From NCBI RefSeq assembly GCF_035046505.1, contig NC_089826.1, forward strand, positions 5,395,036 to 5,459,035: a DNA stretch of 64,000 bases. The letters run 5' to 3'. The notes beneath the pieces were generated by a model, which did not search any database, was not told the origin of the DNA, and saw only the letters and a list, made by a program, of their open reading frames with translations. How positions within the stretch are numbered: the stretch's first letter is position 1; each line of letters begins with the position of its first letter. Of this stretch, positions 10,000 through 20,515 are shown one piece after another. The translations under genes were made by a program, and so were the position numbers. Source of the stretch: Tiliqua scincoides. Taxonomy: Eukaryota; Chordata; Lepidosauria; Squamata; Scincidae.

Positions 10000-11088
10000 C
10001 AAAATATGCTATTTTGGCTTTCTTGATCTTGTTCTAATTTTTCATTTCATTTTTAATTGAATCACTTCATTTTCTAACAGATCGTCCAACTTGAAACTGG
10101 AAGGGGTGCATTATGGACATATGCTCAGTTCAGCAGAGCGATGGGGGGTGTCACAAAGTGAAGGAGACCATGAGAAACTTCAGCGGGAGTTAATCATAGT
10201 AATTTTGGCTCATGTATTTGGCCATTAATAATAAAACGCATTGCAATGGGACATGCAAATACATTTCTGTCGTTTCTGGCTATTTTTAATTCTCAGATTC
10301 TTTTTTTTTTTTTAAATCACATGGATTTTTATATGAATGTAGCATTAATTTACATTTATAAAGCTGTTTTCTGAAGAACCAAAGCAGATGGGGGAAAGTT
10401 CTTTAAAAAAAAAAAAAGAAGAGAGAACAGCAATATAAAAATAAAAAAGGATATATTTTAAAGCAAAACTTTCATTTAGGAAAGCGTGCTTCAAAGAAAG
10501 AATAAAAGAATTTGCTTTGTGATTTAAATATTGTTCGGTTAATTGTGGGGGCAGCTTTTCCTGACAACATGAAGGAAGGTCAATTGCTTCGAATCTGCTT
10601 TGCATAAACAACTTCTTTCTTACAAAATGAGTGTTTTATGCAGTACTGTCTCCCTGAGGAGTTCTCTGGGGATTTGTTCCAGATTGACGTCCTCGGTGAC
10701 AGAGAGCAAGCCACCAAGCCAGGCAGGTGCAAGGTGCAGGTGGATTCAGGTTGCTCAGACTGGAGAGCAAAGCCCAGCACTGAGGCTTTGTAGAGCCAGG
10801 TGAAGCTTTAGTTGCATCCTGGGTTACTTGGTGGGGTTTGCTGTGCCAACCAGGTGGCTCAACTGGGTAACATAGAACAACCTTGTTTGGTCGACATGCC
10901 GTTGCAGGACCTCAGCTACCTGGCACTTTAGGAGAACCTCAGGTAAATGGAGGATCTTCTGGAGTGGCTGTGGTTTCTGGAAAGCCCATGGCCTACTGAG
11001 GCTGGGAAGAGCTCCCTCACTGGGGAAAAGAGTCTTGCCTCAGCTCCAATGCCCTGACATGCAACCATGTCAATAGTATCCTCCAGGT
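10000..11088. promoter_or_regulatory. non-repeat DNA with candidate regulatory block
   Basis: From about 10060 to 10340 there is AT-rich unique sequence with a POU octamer ATGCAAAT at 10253-10260 and several ATTAAT/TAATT words. The rest (10340-11088) shows no repeat signature and no convincing ORF. Confidence 0.3.
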
Positions 11089-11440
11089 CAGTAGTTCTCA
11101 CACATTTAGCACTGGGACCCACTTTTTAGAATGAGAATCTGTCAGGACCCACCGGAGGTGATATCATGACCAGAAGTGACATCATCAAGCAGGAAATTTT
11201 TGACAATCCTTGGCTGCAATCCTACCCACATTTACCCAGGAGTCGGTACCATTTGCTGTCATTGTTAAAACAATATGCTTGGTAGCTTGTTAAAAGTACA
11301 GGTCTGTAACATTTCCCCAAATGCAGTCATATATCATGGTAGCATCTATTAAAAATAAAATATTGAAATGAATGAGGACCCACCTGAAATTGGCTCGTGA
11401 CCCACCTAGTGGGTCCTGGCCCACAGTTTGAGAAACACTG
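11089..11440. mobile_element. hAT-D non-autonomous transposon, whole
   Basis: Termini CAGTAGTTCTCACAC and GTTTGAGAAACACTG, with inner TIR sequence (GGGACCCACTTTTT / GTGGGTCCTGGCCC). Flanked by an 8-bp duplication, CTCCAGGT and CTCTAGGT, one mismatch. 352 bp, no ORF. Relative at 19603-20063. Confidence 0.9.
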
Positions 11441-11998
11441 CTCTAGGTCAATCCTGGATAAGGGCATGAAGCAGCAAAAGTTAGTCACAACTTACCACGA
11501 ATTACACGTTACATAAGCCCACGAGCCTTTTACCTCCATGTGCTTAGCCGTTCTTTAGTAAATAGCAGCCATTGGAGGGGGTACTCTAGTTTGGGACCAC
11601 AGTTAGGTCTCACAGGGGAGGGGGCTTTAACCATTTGATTCTCTTGCCAGCCACCTGTAGCTTCAACTGACCAAGGAGGGAAGCTCCCATTAATTCCAGG
11701 GCATCTTTCTCCTACACACCATGGTCCCAAGTCATATTAGCATCCCCAACACCTGCTATTTAGTAAAGTTATAGCAAAATGATGTATTTAATATAGCATG
11801 GAGTTTGGCCTTAAGTCCTGCCTAAAGCAGATGAATAGACGATTGCTACAATGTAGATATAGAACTTTTAAACCTCTGGTTGAAGCAGAACAAAAGGCAG
11901 ATGTGACCCCCTCTTATCCAGACTCTCTCTGCTCCTGTTGTTGACCCTCTTCCTCTTGTTCTGCTGCAGAGTTTCTATGGATGGTGATAGCAGCTAGG
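11441..11998. other. unannotated DNA
   Basis: Single-copy-looking sequence with nothing recognised. Confidence 0.4.
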
Positions 11999-12166
11999 AC
12001 AGAATGGGCTATGTCAGAATGCCAACGCAAGGGAGGGCACCAGGATGCAGGTCTCTTGTTATCTGGTGTGCTCCCTGGGGCATTTGGTGGGCCGCTGTGA
12101 GATACAGGAAGCTGGACTAGATAGGCCTCTGGCCTGATCCAGTGGGGCTGTTCTTATGTTCTTATG
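11999..12166 (+). mobile_element. CR1 3' UTR fragment
   Basis: Short CR1 tail from AGAATGGGCTATGTCAG to TTCTTATGTTCTTATG, close in sequence to the array units but present once. Confidence 0.87.
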
Positions 12167-12659
12167 AAGGAATCTGGAAGGGGACAGGTGACAGAAGCAA
12201 TGACTGCTTTGTCTCTGGCATCGAGACATCGACATTTGCGTCTTAAATCACAAGGTTGCAACTTTAAGTGAAAAGTTTCAAGGCAGATGTCAACAGCTCA
12301 GCTCTCTTTGGAGAGAGCCTTGGAGGCTTGTGGTGTCTGCCAAAAACTGTACAAATGCACAGCTTTTCAGAGGGTAAAGCACTCAGCACGCTGATGGTAG
12401 CGCTGGCATCACAGCAACCTCACTTCAGTCCCACAAAACTAAAGCCACTCTAAGCACAACATAACCCAAGTCAAGATGGCAACCAATGGTCAGCATCATC
12501 AGGTACCTGCCAAGGTCCAGATCCCACTGTCAGGCCTGAGAACCCCTGGCCCTGATGGTCACAGTAGGGTTGCTGCCACTAATGGTTGCAAAAGCAGCAT
12601 CGGAACAATTCAACAAACCATGTAGAAGCCTAGGAAAATAAGATCTTCATCTGGCCCTG
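12167..12659. other. unannotated DNA
   Basis: No repeat recognised until the left target-site copy (12648-12659) of the adjacent 5S SINE. Confidence 0.4.
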
Positions 12660-12811
12660 CTCTAGTGGCAATACCCTGCACATGCCCGATCTTGTCTGAT
12701 CTCAGAAGCTAAGCAGGGTCAGGCCTGGTTAGTACTTGGATGGGAGACCGCCTGGGAATACCGGGTGCTGTAGGCTTATACCATAGTCTTTCGAGACTGA
12801 AGGTTGCCAAC
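12660..12811 (+). mobile_element. 5S rRNA-derived SINE, whole
   Basis: The head matches vertebrate 5S rRNA almost throughout, including the internal pol III promoter (AGAAGCTAAGCAGGGTC; GGTTAGTACTTGGATGGGAG). It is followed directly by a ~33-base tail, CCATAGTCTTTCGAGACTG then AAGGTTGCCAAC, identical in type to the LINE 3' end in this window. A perfect 12-bp target-site duplication CATCTGGCCCTG flanks it (12648-12659 and 12812-12823). This is a SINE3-type element, not a working 5S gene, because the tail replaces the pol III terminator. Confidence 0.95.
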
Positions 12812-12823
12812 CATCTGGCCCTG

Positions 12824-13180
12824 GAACGTCATCAGAGAGGGTAGATCTGAGGGTGATTGTGTGCACCAGATTCTATCCTCTGTTTCCACAGCCTCTCCAG
12901 CCCCTTTTACTCCTCGGGCCAGATAAAGAGCTGGGGATTTAAATCCCCTTTCTCTTCTGAAGCTCTCCACCCTGCCCCCCTCCTACTGAGGCTAAGCAGG
13001 TTTGGGTCTGGCCAGGATGATAGGAGAAGGTTTGAGAACTTGATATAGAGCAACCTCTGGAAAGACAGGCAGGATATATCCATAAGGCATGATTTGTCCT
13101 CTCTGCCGCTTGTCCTTGCTCCCCCCATGCAAATTGCATTCAGTGACTGCCTCTAGACATGGAGGTTCTGTTTACCTAAC
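12824..13180. other. unannotated DNA
   Basis: Moderately GC-rich sequence, partly resembling text at 25800-25930 (ATCCTC, TTTC, CAGCCTC blocks), which suggests an old uncharacterised repeat. Confidence 0.3.
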
Positions 13181-13189
13181 AGCTGTTTC

Positions 13190-14017
13190 TATCTGCTCAG
13201 AACTGCATGAACTGGAGGTTGTCCATGACTTTGTGTACCTTGGCTCAACGATCTCCGACACTCTTTCTCTCGATACTGAGCTAAACAAACGCGTCGGTAA
13301 AGCAGCTACCACGTTTTCCAGACTCACAAAGAGAGTCTGGTCCAACAAGAAGCTGATGGAACATACCAAGATCCAGGTCTACAGAGCTTGTGTCCTGAGT
13401 ACACTTCTGTACTGCAGCAAGTCATGGACTCTCCGCTCACAACAGGAGACGAAACTGAATGCTTTCCACATGCGCTGCCTCCAATGCATTCTTGGCATCA
13501 CCTGGCAGGACAAAGTTCCTAACAACACAGTCCTGGAACGTGCTGGAATCCCTAGCATGTATGCACTGCTGAAACAGAGACGCCTGCGTTGGCTCGGTCA
13601 TGTCGTGAGAATGGATGATGGCCGGATCCCAAAGGATCTCCTCTATGGAGAACTCGTGCAAGGAAAACGCCCTACAGGTAGACCACAGCTGCAATAAAAG
13701 GACATCTGCAAGAGGGATCTGAAGGCCTTAGGAATGGACCTCAACAGGTGAGAAACCCTGGCCTCTGAGCGGCCTGCTTGGAGGCAGGCTGTGCAGCATG
13801 GCCTTTCCCAGTTTGAAGAGACACTTGGCCAACAGTCTGAGGCAAAGAGGCAAAGAAGGAAGGCCCATAGCCAGGGAGACAGACCAGGGACAGACTGCAC
13901 TTGCTCCTGGTGTGGAAGGGATTGTCACTCCCGGATTGGCCTTTTCAGCCACACTAGACAGTGTGCCAGAACCACCTTTCAGAGCGCGATACTATAGTCT
14001 TTCGAGACTGAAGGTTG

Positions 14018-14020
<3 letters not shown>
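13190..14020 (+). mobile_element. RTE-like LINE, longest 3' fragment (2)
   Basis: About 830 bp. The frame includes VVHDFVYLGSTISDT, LNKRVGKAATTFSRLTKRVW, KIQVYRACVLSTLLYCSKSW, then NAFHMRCLQCILGITW, VPNNTVLERAGIPSMYALL and RLRWLGHVVRM. These lie between the RT thumb and the C-terminal Cys/His cluster. The main frame ends at a TAA after GRPQLQ, and a second stop follows; downstream codons (CTCSWCGRDCHSRIGLFSH) are still recognisable in register. The 3' end GAAGGTTGCTAA runs straight into an (AT)n tract. Inactive. Confidence 0.9.

Positions 14021-14054
<34 letters not shown>
14020..14054. repeat. (AT)n microsatellite at LINE 3' end
   Basis: Pure AT dinucleotide run starting at the last base of the LINE; probably grown from its 3' tail. 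Confidence 0.95.
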
Positions 14055-14057
<3 letters not shown>

Positions 14058-14670
14058 TCTATCTCATCCCCTATGAATCCTAAGCAAAGGCTTTGCATCT
14101 TTCTTGGAAAACCTGCTTAGTGATTTCAGACTGAAAACGAAACATTGCATAAATTACAATTATTTTCCATCTTGCCAACACATTGCATGACTTAGATGTC
14201 CGTTTAGTACCCCGATCCACCCTGGACCCAGAATTTGTTGTCCTGGTTGTGAAAGTGAATCAAAACAACACAATTGCACGAGGGCAGATGGCACAGACGC
14301 CAACCGATCGCACCAATAAAATTCCTTGAAGCTGTCCTGGAGGAAGCCCCATCCACGTAAATATTTTTGCATGTTGCAATCTCTTTGCAGGAATCTGCGC
14401 TGTTTGTGGGGCCCTGTTTTACACAGATGGAAACTCGCCAAGTGCCACATTAGAACATTCCTGGAAAGGGACACGAAAATCTATTTTTCACAGTTGCAGT
14501 TGCAGAGCTGTGACTTCCCTGACAATTTTCACTGCACAAATGTTTACCAATATGGTGTGAGGAGGATCTGAGGCCACCTTCTCCAAAGGAGAAGTTAATG
14601 AGTTAATTCTGTATTGAAGGCCTGTAGATGGAGATTTGAGTCAAGCTTCAAGGGCATGGCCAGGTACATT
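14055..14670. promoter_or_regulatory. candidate conserved non-coding element
   Basis: From about 14090 to 14570 there is non-repeat sequence with ATTGCATAAATTACAATTA, TTTTTGCATGTTGCAATC and other POU/homeodomain-like words, and no transposon ends. Function is inferred only from composition. Confidence 0.3.
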
Positions 14671-14671
14671 G

Positions 14672-14880
14672 TTTATCTCATTCATAGCCCACTTTGCGTC
14701 AAACAAAGGATCCAAGGGGGCTACCGGTATATGTTAAAAGCAGTGCAAACAGCATCATAACACAGAATGGAGATCATGACAGACGTCAAAACAGATCAGA
14801 CACACTAAAAGACATCATGAAAAAAACAGCACTAAGGCCCCCCCCCTCCAAATCGATCATGCATCAAAGGTCTGGCAGAA
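14672..14880 (-). mobile_element. SINE/LINE 3' fragment, BovB/Sauria-type tail
   Basis: Reverse-oriented tail with CATAGCCCACTTTGCG and GGATCCAAGGGGGCTACC, the usual CCGCCTT...AAGGCGGCTTAC layout of squamate SINE/LINE 3' ends. Upstream portion is too diverged to class. Confidence 0.45.
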
Positions 14881-15079
14881 CAGATGGTTCTTAAGACTAA
14901 AAGCACCTGTGAGTCATGCCCAGGCCATTAATGTGCACATTTGAATGTCGATGCAGGGCTGAAAGTGCCAGAGTGGAGAGAGCTTTTTTAAAAAATAGGA
15001 TGAATGTGTATTTCCCAGCCATTCTGAGCGATCAGGCTAAATTCCCCACTGTACTTGTGAGAACGGGAGCTGTCTAGAG

Positions 15080-15532
15080 CAGGGGTGCCCAAACCCCGGC
15101 CCAGGGGCCACTTGCGGCCCTTAGGGGCTCTCAATCAGGCCCTCGGGGAACCCCCCGTCTCCAATGAGACTCTGGCCCTCCAGAGACTTGTTGGAGCCCG
15201 TGCTGGCCCGATGCAATTGCTGTCAGCAAGAGGACGACTGTTCAACCTCTCATCTGAGCTGTGGGACGAGGGCTCCCTCAGCTACTTGCTGTTTCATGCC
15301 TGTGATGCAGCAGGGGCAGCAAAGGAAAGGCTGGCCTTGCTTTGTGCAAGGCCTTTATAGGCCTTGAGCTACTGCAAGACCTTCATTCATTCATAAGTTC
15401 CATCTCTAATATATTCGTTTATGTAAATTTAGTCAAATTTTAAATAGTAAATTGATTATTTTTTTCCACGGCCCCCGACACAGTGTCAGAGAGAAGATGT
15501 GGCCCTCCTGCCAAAATGTTTGGACAACCCTG
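15080..15532 (-). mobile_element. hAT-A non-autonomous transposon, whole
   Basis: Termini CAGGGGTGCCCAAAC and TTTGGACAACCCTG. 8-bp target-site duplication GTCTAGAG / GTCTAGGG, one mismatch. Opposite orientation to the copy at 7334; 453 bp; no ORF. Confidence 0.92.
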
Positions 15533-15970
15533 GTCTAGGGGGTCAGGTTGGCAGTAGCAGGCAGTAGCAGGCAAAGGGAATGCCGACTCAACAGGTCAGC
15601 TGTTCAGCCAAAGGGTCAAAGAAAACACACGGAACTAGAAGAAGATGTTGCACCAGCAAACGCAATCAATTTCATAGCTGGTCCTACTGACCCATCCCTT
15701 CCTAGATCACCAACTGGACAGAACATGCATATTCTTGCTTGTTCCTCCAAAGGACGGTTCAGAGAGAGGAGGCAGTATGCTTCTAAGTGCCAAGTCCTGG
15801 GGAATGTCAGTGGGAGAGGGCTTCTGCCTTCACACCTTGTCTGGTGGAGGCTTCTGCTTGGGCCATTATGGAGAATGAGATCCTGGACGTGATGGTCGCA
15901 GGTGATGGTCGCAAAACCGATCTGGAGGAGACGAGGTTCATTGATACGTCGGGCCCCTTAGAGCGTAGGG
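15533..15970. other. spacer between two hAT-A copies
   Basis: Unrecognised sequence with two short direct repeats (GGCAGTAGCA near 15550; GATGGTCGCA near 15890). Open frames on both strands overlap; none supported. Confidence 0.4.
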
Positions 15971-16428
15971 CAGGCGTGTCCAAACATTTTGGCAGGAGGG
16001 CCACATCATTTCTCTGACACTGTGTTGGGGGCTGGGGAAAAAAAAAAAAGAATTAATTTTCATTTAAAATTTGAATAAATTTACATAAATGAAATTTATT
16101 AGAGATGGAGCATGTGAATGAATGAAGGTCTTGCAGAAGCGCAAGCCCTATAAAAGGCCTTGCACAAAGCAAGGCTGGCCTTTCCTTCACTGCCACTGCT
16201 GCATCACAGATGTAAAACAGCAAGCAGTGGAGGGAGCCCTCGTCCTACAGCTCACGCGAGAGGTCGAACAGTTGTCCTCATGCTGAGAGCAGTTGTGTAG
16301 GGCCAGCACAGGCTCCAGCAAATCTCCGGAGGGCCAGAGGCTCACTGGAGACTGGGGCCTCTCTGAGGTCTGAATTGGGAGCCCCGAGGGCCACAAGTGG
16401 CCCCCGGGCCGGGGTTTGGGCACCCCTG
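15971..16428 (+). mobile_element. hAT-A non-autonomous transposon
   Basis: Termini CAGGCGTGTCCAAAC and TTTGGGCACCCCTG. Flanks GCGTAGGG and TCTTAGAG agree at five of eight positions, so the duplication is decayed or the ends are slightly misplaced. It lies only 438 bp from an inverted sister copy. Confidence 0.87.
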
Positions 16429-16552
16429 TCTTAGAGCTTAGAGTGTAGCGCCACTCATGTCTGGTCTGGGAAAGGTCTGGGAAAAAGTCCTACACTGCCC
16501 CCTGATCAGTACTCCCTGATGGTGTATTGGATGCTCCCACTGTTCAGGGGTC

Positions 16553-16810
16553 CAGTAGCATAGCTAGAGGAACAGCAAACCAGTAAGTACTGCATGCGCT
16601 GCAATGTGCTGTGTAAGTGCCCCTTCCCAGTCACCATCAAAGGTATTCCAGACAGTGACAACAAAGTGCCGGAGACGCTATTTGGTTCAGCAGGTGCTTG
16701 CTGTCACTTGCTGGGAAGTGCTCTGACGGTGAGTGGGAGGGGCTGCTAACATGGTGCATTGTGGCACCTGTAGTACTTTCCGTTTGGTCACTGCTACAGC
16801 TATGCCGCTG
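16553..16810. mobile_element. hAT-B foldback transposon
   Basis: Termini CAGTAGCATAGCTAGAGG and CACTGCTACAGCTATGCCGCTG-like end; flanks CAGGGGTC and AAAGGGTC agree at six of eight bases. No ORF. Confidence 0.75.
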
Positions 16811-16976
16811 AAAGGGTCAAGCTAGTCAGGTGGACCCTTGGCTAATCCCTCACCTGGGCAAACCCCTGACAACATCTCTGTTGTGTATGAAGTTGTTGTG
16901 TGCCAGAGCTTAGGGTTTGGTGGTGCTGTTATACTGCTTCCAGGAGCCTTTCCTGTCATCTAGCATCCATCACACC

Positions 16977-17110
16977 TGGTGGCGTAGCTGGAGGGGGGGT
17001 GGAGCATTCAGGCTGGTGGGGAGACTCAACGGGGCGGGCAAGCGGCCTCTCCCTTCGGAGCCATTCCTGGCAGGGGGAGCAAAACGGAGCCGTACGGCTC
17101 CAGAAACCAG
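16977..17110 (+). mobile_element. hAT-B half element
   Basis: Begins TGGTGGCGTAGCTGGAGG and contains the family block GAGCCATTCCTGGCAGGGGG and GCAAAACGGAGCC. The matching right end is absent. Confidence 0.65.
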
Positions 17111-17144
17111 AAAGAAACCAGAAAGGAAAATAAAAAGGGGGAAA

Positions 17145-17475
17145 AAATTATTTCTTTACCCAGCATGGGATTGGTCTGCGGAACCCCTTGCCACAGGATG
17201 TGATGACGACATCTGGCCTAAGTGCCTTTAAAAGGAGATTGGACAGATTTTTGGAGAAAAAGTCCATCACAGGCTACAAGCCATAATGGGTATGTGCAAC
17301 CTCCTGATTTTAGAAATGGGCTATGTCAGAATGCCAATGCAAGGGAGGGCACCAGGATGAGGTCTCTTGTTATCTGGTGTGCTCCCTGGGGCATTTGGTG
17401 GGCCGCTGTGAGATACAGGAAGCTGGACTAGATGGGCCTATGGCCTGATCCAGTGAGGCTGTTCTTGTGTTCTTA
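17145..17475 (+). mobile_element. CR1 3' end heading a tandem array
   Basis: Starts in codons for the last ~50 residues of CR1 ORF2 (LRNPLPQDV-like, LSAFKRRLDRFLEKKSITGYKP) and proceeds through the 3' UTR. The array that follows grew from the tail of this copy. Confidence 0.87.
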
Positions 17476-18034
17476 ACTACAATTCCCAGGAAGCCTTGCA
17501 GGTCTCTTGTTATCTGGTGTTTTCCCTGGGGCATTTGGTGGGCCGCTGTGAGATACAGGAAGCTGGACTAGATGGGCCAATGGCCTGATCCAGTGGGGCT
17601 CTTCTTATGTTCTTAACTACAATTCCCAGGAAGCCTTGCAGGTCTCTTGTTATCTGCTGTGCTCCCTGGGGCATTTGGTGGGCCGCTGTGAGATACAGGA
17701 AGCTGGACTAGATGGGCCTATGGCCGGATCCAGTGGGGCTGTTCTTATGTTCTTAACTACAATTCCCAGGAAGCCTTGCAGGGCTCTTGTTATCTGGTGT
17801 GCTCCCTGGGGCATTTGGTGGGCCGCTGTGAGATACAGGAAGCTGGACTAGATGGGCCTATGGCCGGATCCAGTGGGGCTGTTCTTATGTTCTTAACTAC
17901 AATTCCCAGGAAGCCTTGCAGGGCTCTTGTTATCTGGTGTGCTCCCTGGGGCATTTGGTGGGCCGCTGTGAGATACAGGAAGCTGGACTAGATGGGCCTA
18001 TGGCCTGATCCAGTGGGGCTGTTCTTATGTTCTT
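17476..18034 (+). repeat. CR1-tail tandem array, 140-bp period
   Basis: Four units; ACTACAATTCCCAGG at 17476, 17616, 17756 and 17896, exactly 140 bp apart. The third and fourth share the private variants GGCCGGATCC and GGGCTCTTG, showing that one copied the other. Confidence 0.93.
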
Positions 18035-18133
18035 CCCTGGGAGCCAGGGTGGATGCTTTGAAGAACAGAATAACTTTCAAGCCATCTCAAGTCTTCCTTC
18101 ACACCCCACACATCTATGTGCGTCAGTGGCTAG

Positions 18134-18252
18134 CTAGAGGGGGGCAAAGCACCAGGACTGCAGGCCACTTTTGTCTTGTGTGCTCCCTGAAGCATCTGGT
18201 GGGCCGATGTGAGATATAGGAAGCTGGACTAGATGGGCCTATGGCCTGATCC
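18134..18252 (+). mobile_element. CR1 3' UTR fragment
   Basis: Degraded CR1 tail (CTTGTGTGCTCCCTGAAGC, GAAGCTGGACTAGATGGGCC) ending in a G-run where the TTCTTATG repeat should start. Confidence 0.75.
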
Positions 18253-18674
18253 GGGGGGAGGGGGGGCTTCTTAACCAAACTCAAAGCCCACATTGCATTG
18301 TACTTGCTAGCAAGCCTAAATCCTGCTGTCTTCATTCTCCTTAACAAGATGTAACAGGTGGACGATGAAGCAGAGCACAAAGTTAAATGAGAGAGAACTT
18401 ATCAATACAGCACAAACACCATTAGCATTAATTGAATTATAAATGGCATTAGTAGACTGCCTATTTGGCAGGCTCTTTGAGCTATTAGTCCAGAACTAAA
18501 TCCTTGGGTTGTGTGTGTCTGTGTTGTAGAAGTTGGCAAGACTGACTGCTGAGAGACACCAACTGCTCATGAACAGGCAGAGCTTCTCTTTGACACGCAG
18601 CGTATACTTCTGCCTCATTTTGCCCCAGGGATGAGTAAGAAGGGCTAAAAACATCTCCGCTGGGCTGCTTTGGA
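18253..18674. other. unannotated DNA
   Basis: Non-repeat sequence with a TAATTGAATTATAAATGG stretch near 18430; nothing else recognised. Confidence 0.35.
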
Positions 18675-18762
18675 GCACAATCCTATGCATGTCTACTCAG
18701 AAGTAAGTCCCATTAGAGTCAATGGGGCTAACTCCTAGGAAAGTGTGGATAGGATTGGGCTG
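18675..18762. mobile_element. AATCCTA-type MITE
   Basis: About 88 bp with inverted ends (CACAATCCTATGC / GGATAGGATTGGGC) and the core CTACTCAGAAGTAAGTCCC ... GGGGCTAACTCC. The family recurs at 21994, 29087, 29180, 29816, 35928, 40776 and 52312, and inside both hAT-E copies. Superfamily not established. Confidence 0.75.
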
Positions 18763-19368
18763 TTAATGTGCATGAGCAGAGTAGAAAATTCAACATTTTT
18801 TATCTACAACCCTGGATTTGTGTTTTCTGTTATGCATCTTTAAGTCAGTGCTGGCTCTTTGGCATGCAAGAAGACCCCTGGCAACCCCCCACCCCCACCC
18901 CACCATCGAAAGGGTCTTTTCATACAATGTCTTCAGCAAAGCTTAACTCAAGAGCTGAAATGCACCGGTCTAGTCAGAACAAGCATAGACCAAACATATC
19001 TTTTGCTTCCATTCAGACCACGACTTAAGGCAGGGAATTACATGCGGGTGTGAAATGTCAGTCTCTGTGATGGGTAGGGAGTAAGCAGTCTCGAGACTGG
19101 CCTGAAATACACCCCAGTTGTATTTAATATTTTGTCATTTCAGAATTCGCACTGAATACATTGAATTCAGCCAAATCTATCATGCCCCCCCCCCCCCCAA
19201 TGAATGAATGAATCCCACTCTTACCTCACTGAACATTCACATTGTTTTAATAAGGTTGGGTCAATAGGATTCAATATTAGTGTGGGTTAGTATTATGAAA
19301 TAACCTTACAGTGGGAATATCTTTAGAATGGGAATGGAGACTATAGGATAATAGCTTGCCTATTTTGA
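18763..19368. other. unannotated DNA
   Basis: Contains a C-run near 19190 and a short GAAT tandem (19200-19213). No gene or transposon ends seen. Confidence 0.4.
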
Positions 19369-19519
19369 CAGCAACTGTTACTCTGCACATGCCCAATCTC
19401 ATCTGATCTTGGAAGCTAAGCAGGGTCAGGCCTGGTTAGTACTTGGATGGGAGACCACCTGGGAATACTAGGTTCTGTAGGCTTATACCATAGTCTTTCC
19501 AGACTGAAGGTTGCCAACC
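19369..19519 (+). mobile_element. 5S rRNA-derived SINE
   Basis: Starts CAGCAACTGTTACTCTGC, has the 5S pol III promoter (GGAAGCTAAGCAGGGTC, GTTAGTACTTGGATGGG) and ends in the LINE-type tail (TTTCCAGACTGAAGG, TTGCCAACC). Flanks TATTTTGA and ATTTGA suggest a short duplication. More diverged than the copy at 12660. Confidence 0.9.
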
Positions 19520-19602
19520 ATTTGAATGCCTGTTTGGTTCATGGAAGGGTGGAGTGCGGTACCAAGAGCCTTCCTGATTCACTGCTTCAAGTTCTATTGG
19601 TA

Positions 19603-19706
19603 AAGTGGTTCCCAAACTTTTTAGCACTGGGACCCACTTTTTAAAATGACATTCTATCAGGAAGCCACCTAGTCTTACGGGACTTTTTAAATAAAGGAGA
19701 TCTACT

Positions 19707-19759
<53 letters not shown>

Positions 19760-20063
19760 AATCTTTCTTTATTTCTTCTTTATTTCTACTACTACTAATA
19801 ACCAGGAAAAGTGATGCTCAAACATTTATGTCCTTATATTTACATATGCTTGCAAACTGTAGGTGTTCAGCTCCTTGCAAACTGCAGGAGCTGAACTCTT
19901 TGAAGGGCAATTAGCAGCTATCTGATTTTGGAAGAGCCTCTGGACTCAAGGCAATTAGTTATCTGAGCTTTTCATTGGAGGCTCTGCTTGGTTGCGACAG
20001 GACCCATCCAAAATTGAGTCACGACCCACCAGTGGGTCCTGACCCACAGTTTGGGAACCACTG
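19603..20063. mobile_element. hAT-D non-autonomous transposon
   Basis: Termini AAGTGGTTCCCAAAC and GTTTGGGAACCACTG; flanks TATTGGTA and TATTAGTG agree at six of eight bases. A (GAAA)n tract has expanded inside it. Confidence 0.82.
19706..19761. repeat. (GAAA)n microsatellite
   Basis: About 13 uninterrupted tetranucleotide units inside the hAT-D element, followed by a CTTTCTTT-rich mirror stretch. Confidence 0.93.
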
Positions 20064-20283
20064 TATTAGTGGAACTAGCAAAACCACATTCTTAGTGGCT
20101 AGCATGCTTGCCTTGGGTGTGAGTCAAGCATTAAGCAAGTGCTTTTATCTTGATTGGATTCCAACTGAGTGGGTGAAGAACTCAACTCGTATTCCTACCT
20201 CCTTCCCACCTGTCCCCAAACCTCCTTCTCACTCCCACTCTCCCCCCCACTTACCAGGTTTGCTACTCTAGTGACAGAAGGAG

Positions 20284-20515
20284 TGAGGGGGACACAGTAG
20301 TGTAGTGGCTCTGTTTTGGGGACAATTGCCTGTCCCTGTCCCTCCACCAGCTCTGCCTTGCCAGCAGAGGGCCAACACAATTCCTTACTATAGACAGTTG
20401 CCCTACAAACAGACCTGCAGAACCTGGAAGAGTTCTTCAGTTATTTTGCTCCAAACTTCCACGGCACACCTGTAGACCTTTCACGACACACCAATTGCAA
20501 ACAGCTGGTTTAGAC
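20284..20515 (+). mobile_element. hAT-F fragment
   Basis: Shares GGACAATTGCC, the CTCCACCAG region, and CACGGCACACCTGTAGACC / CACGACACACC with 32245-32548. Ends near CAGCTGGTTT. Termini are weak. Confidence 0.55.

Noticed and set aside
12660-12811. 5S ribosomal RNA gene
   Set aside because: Target-site duplication and a LINE-type tail in place of the terminator show a SINE; the same holds at 19369 and 27630.
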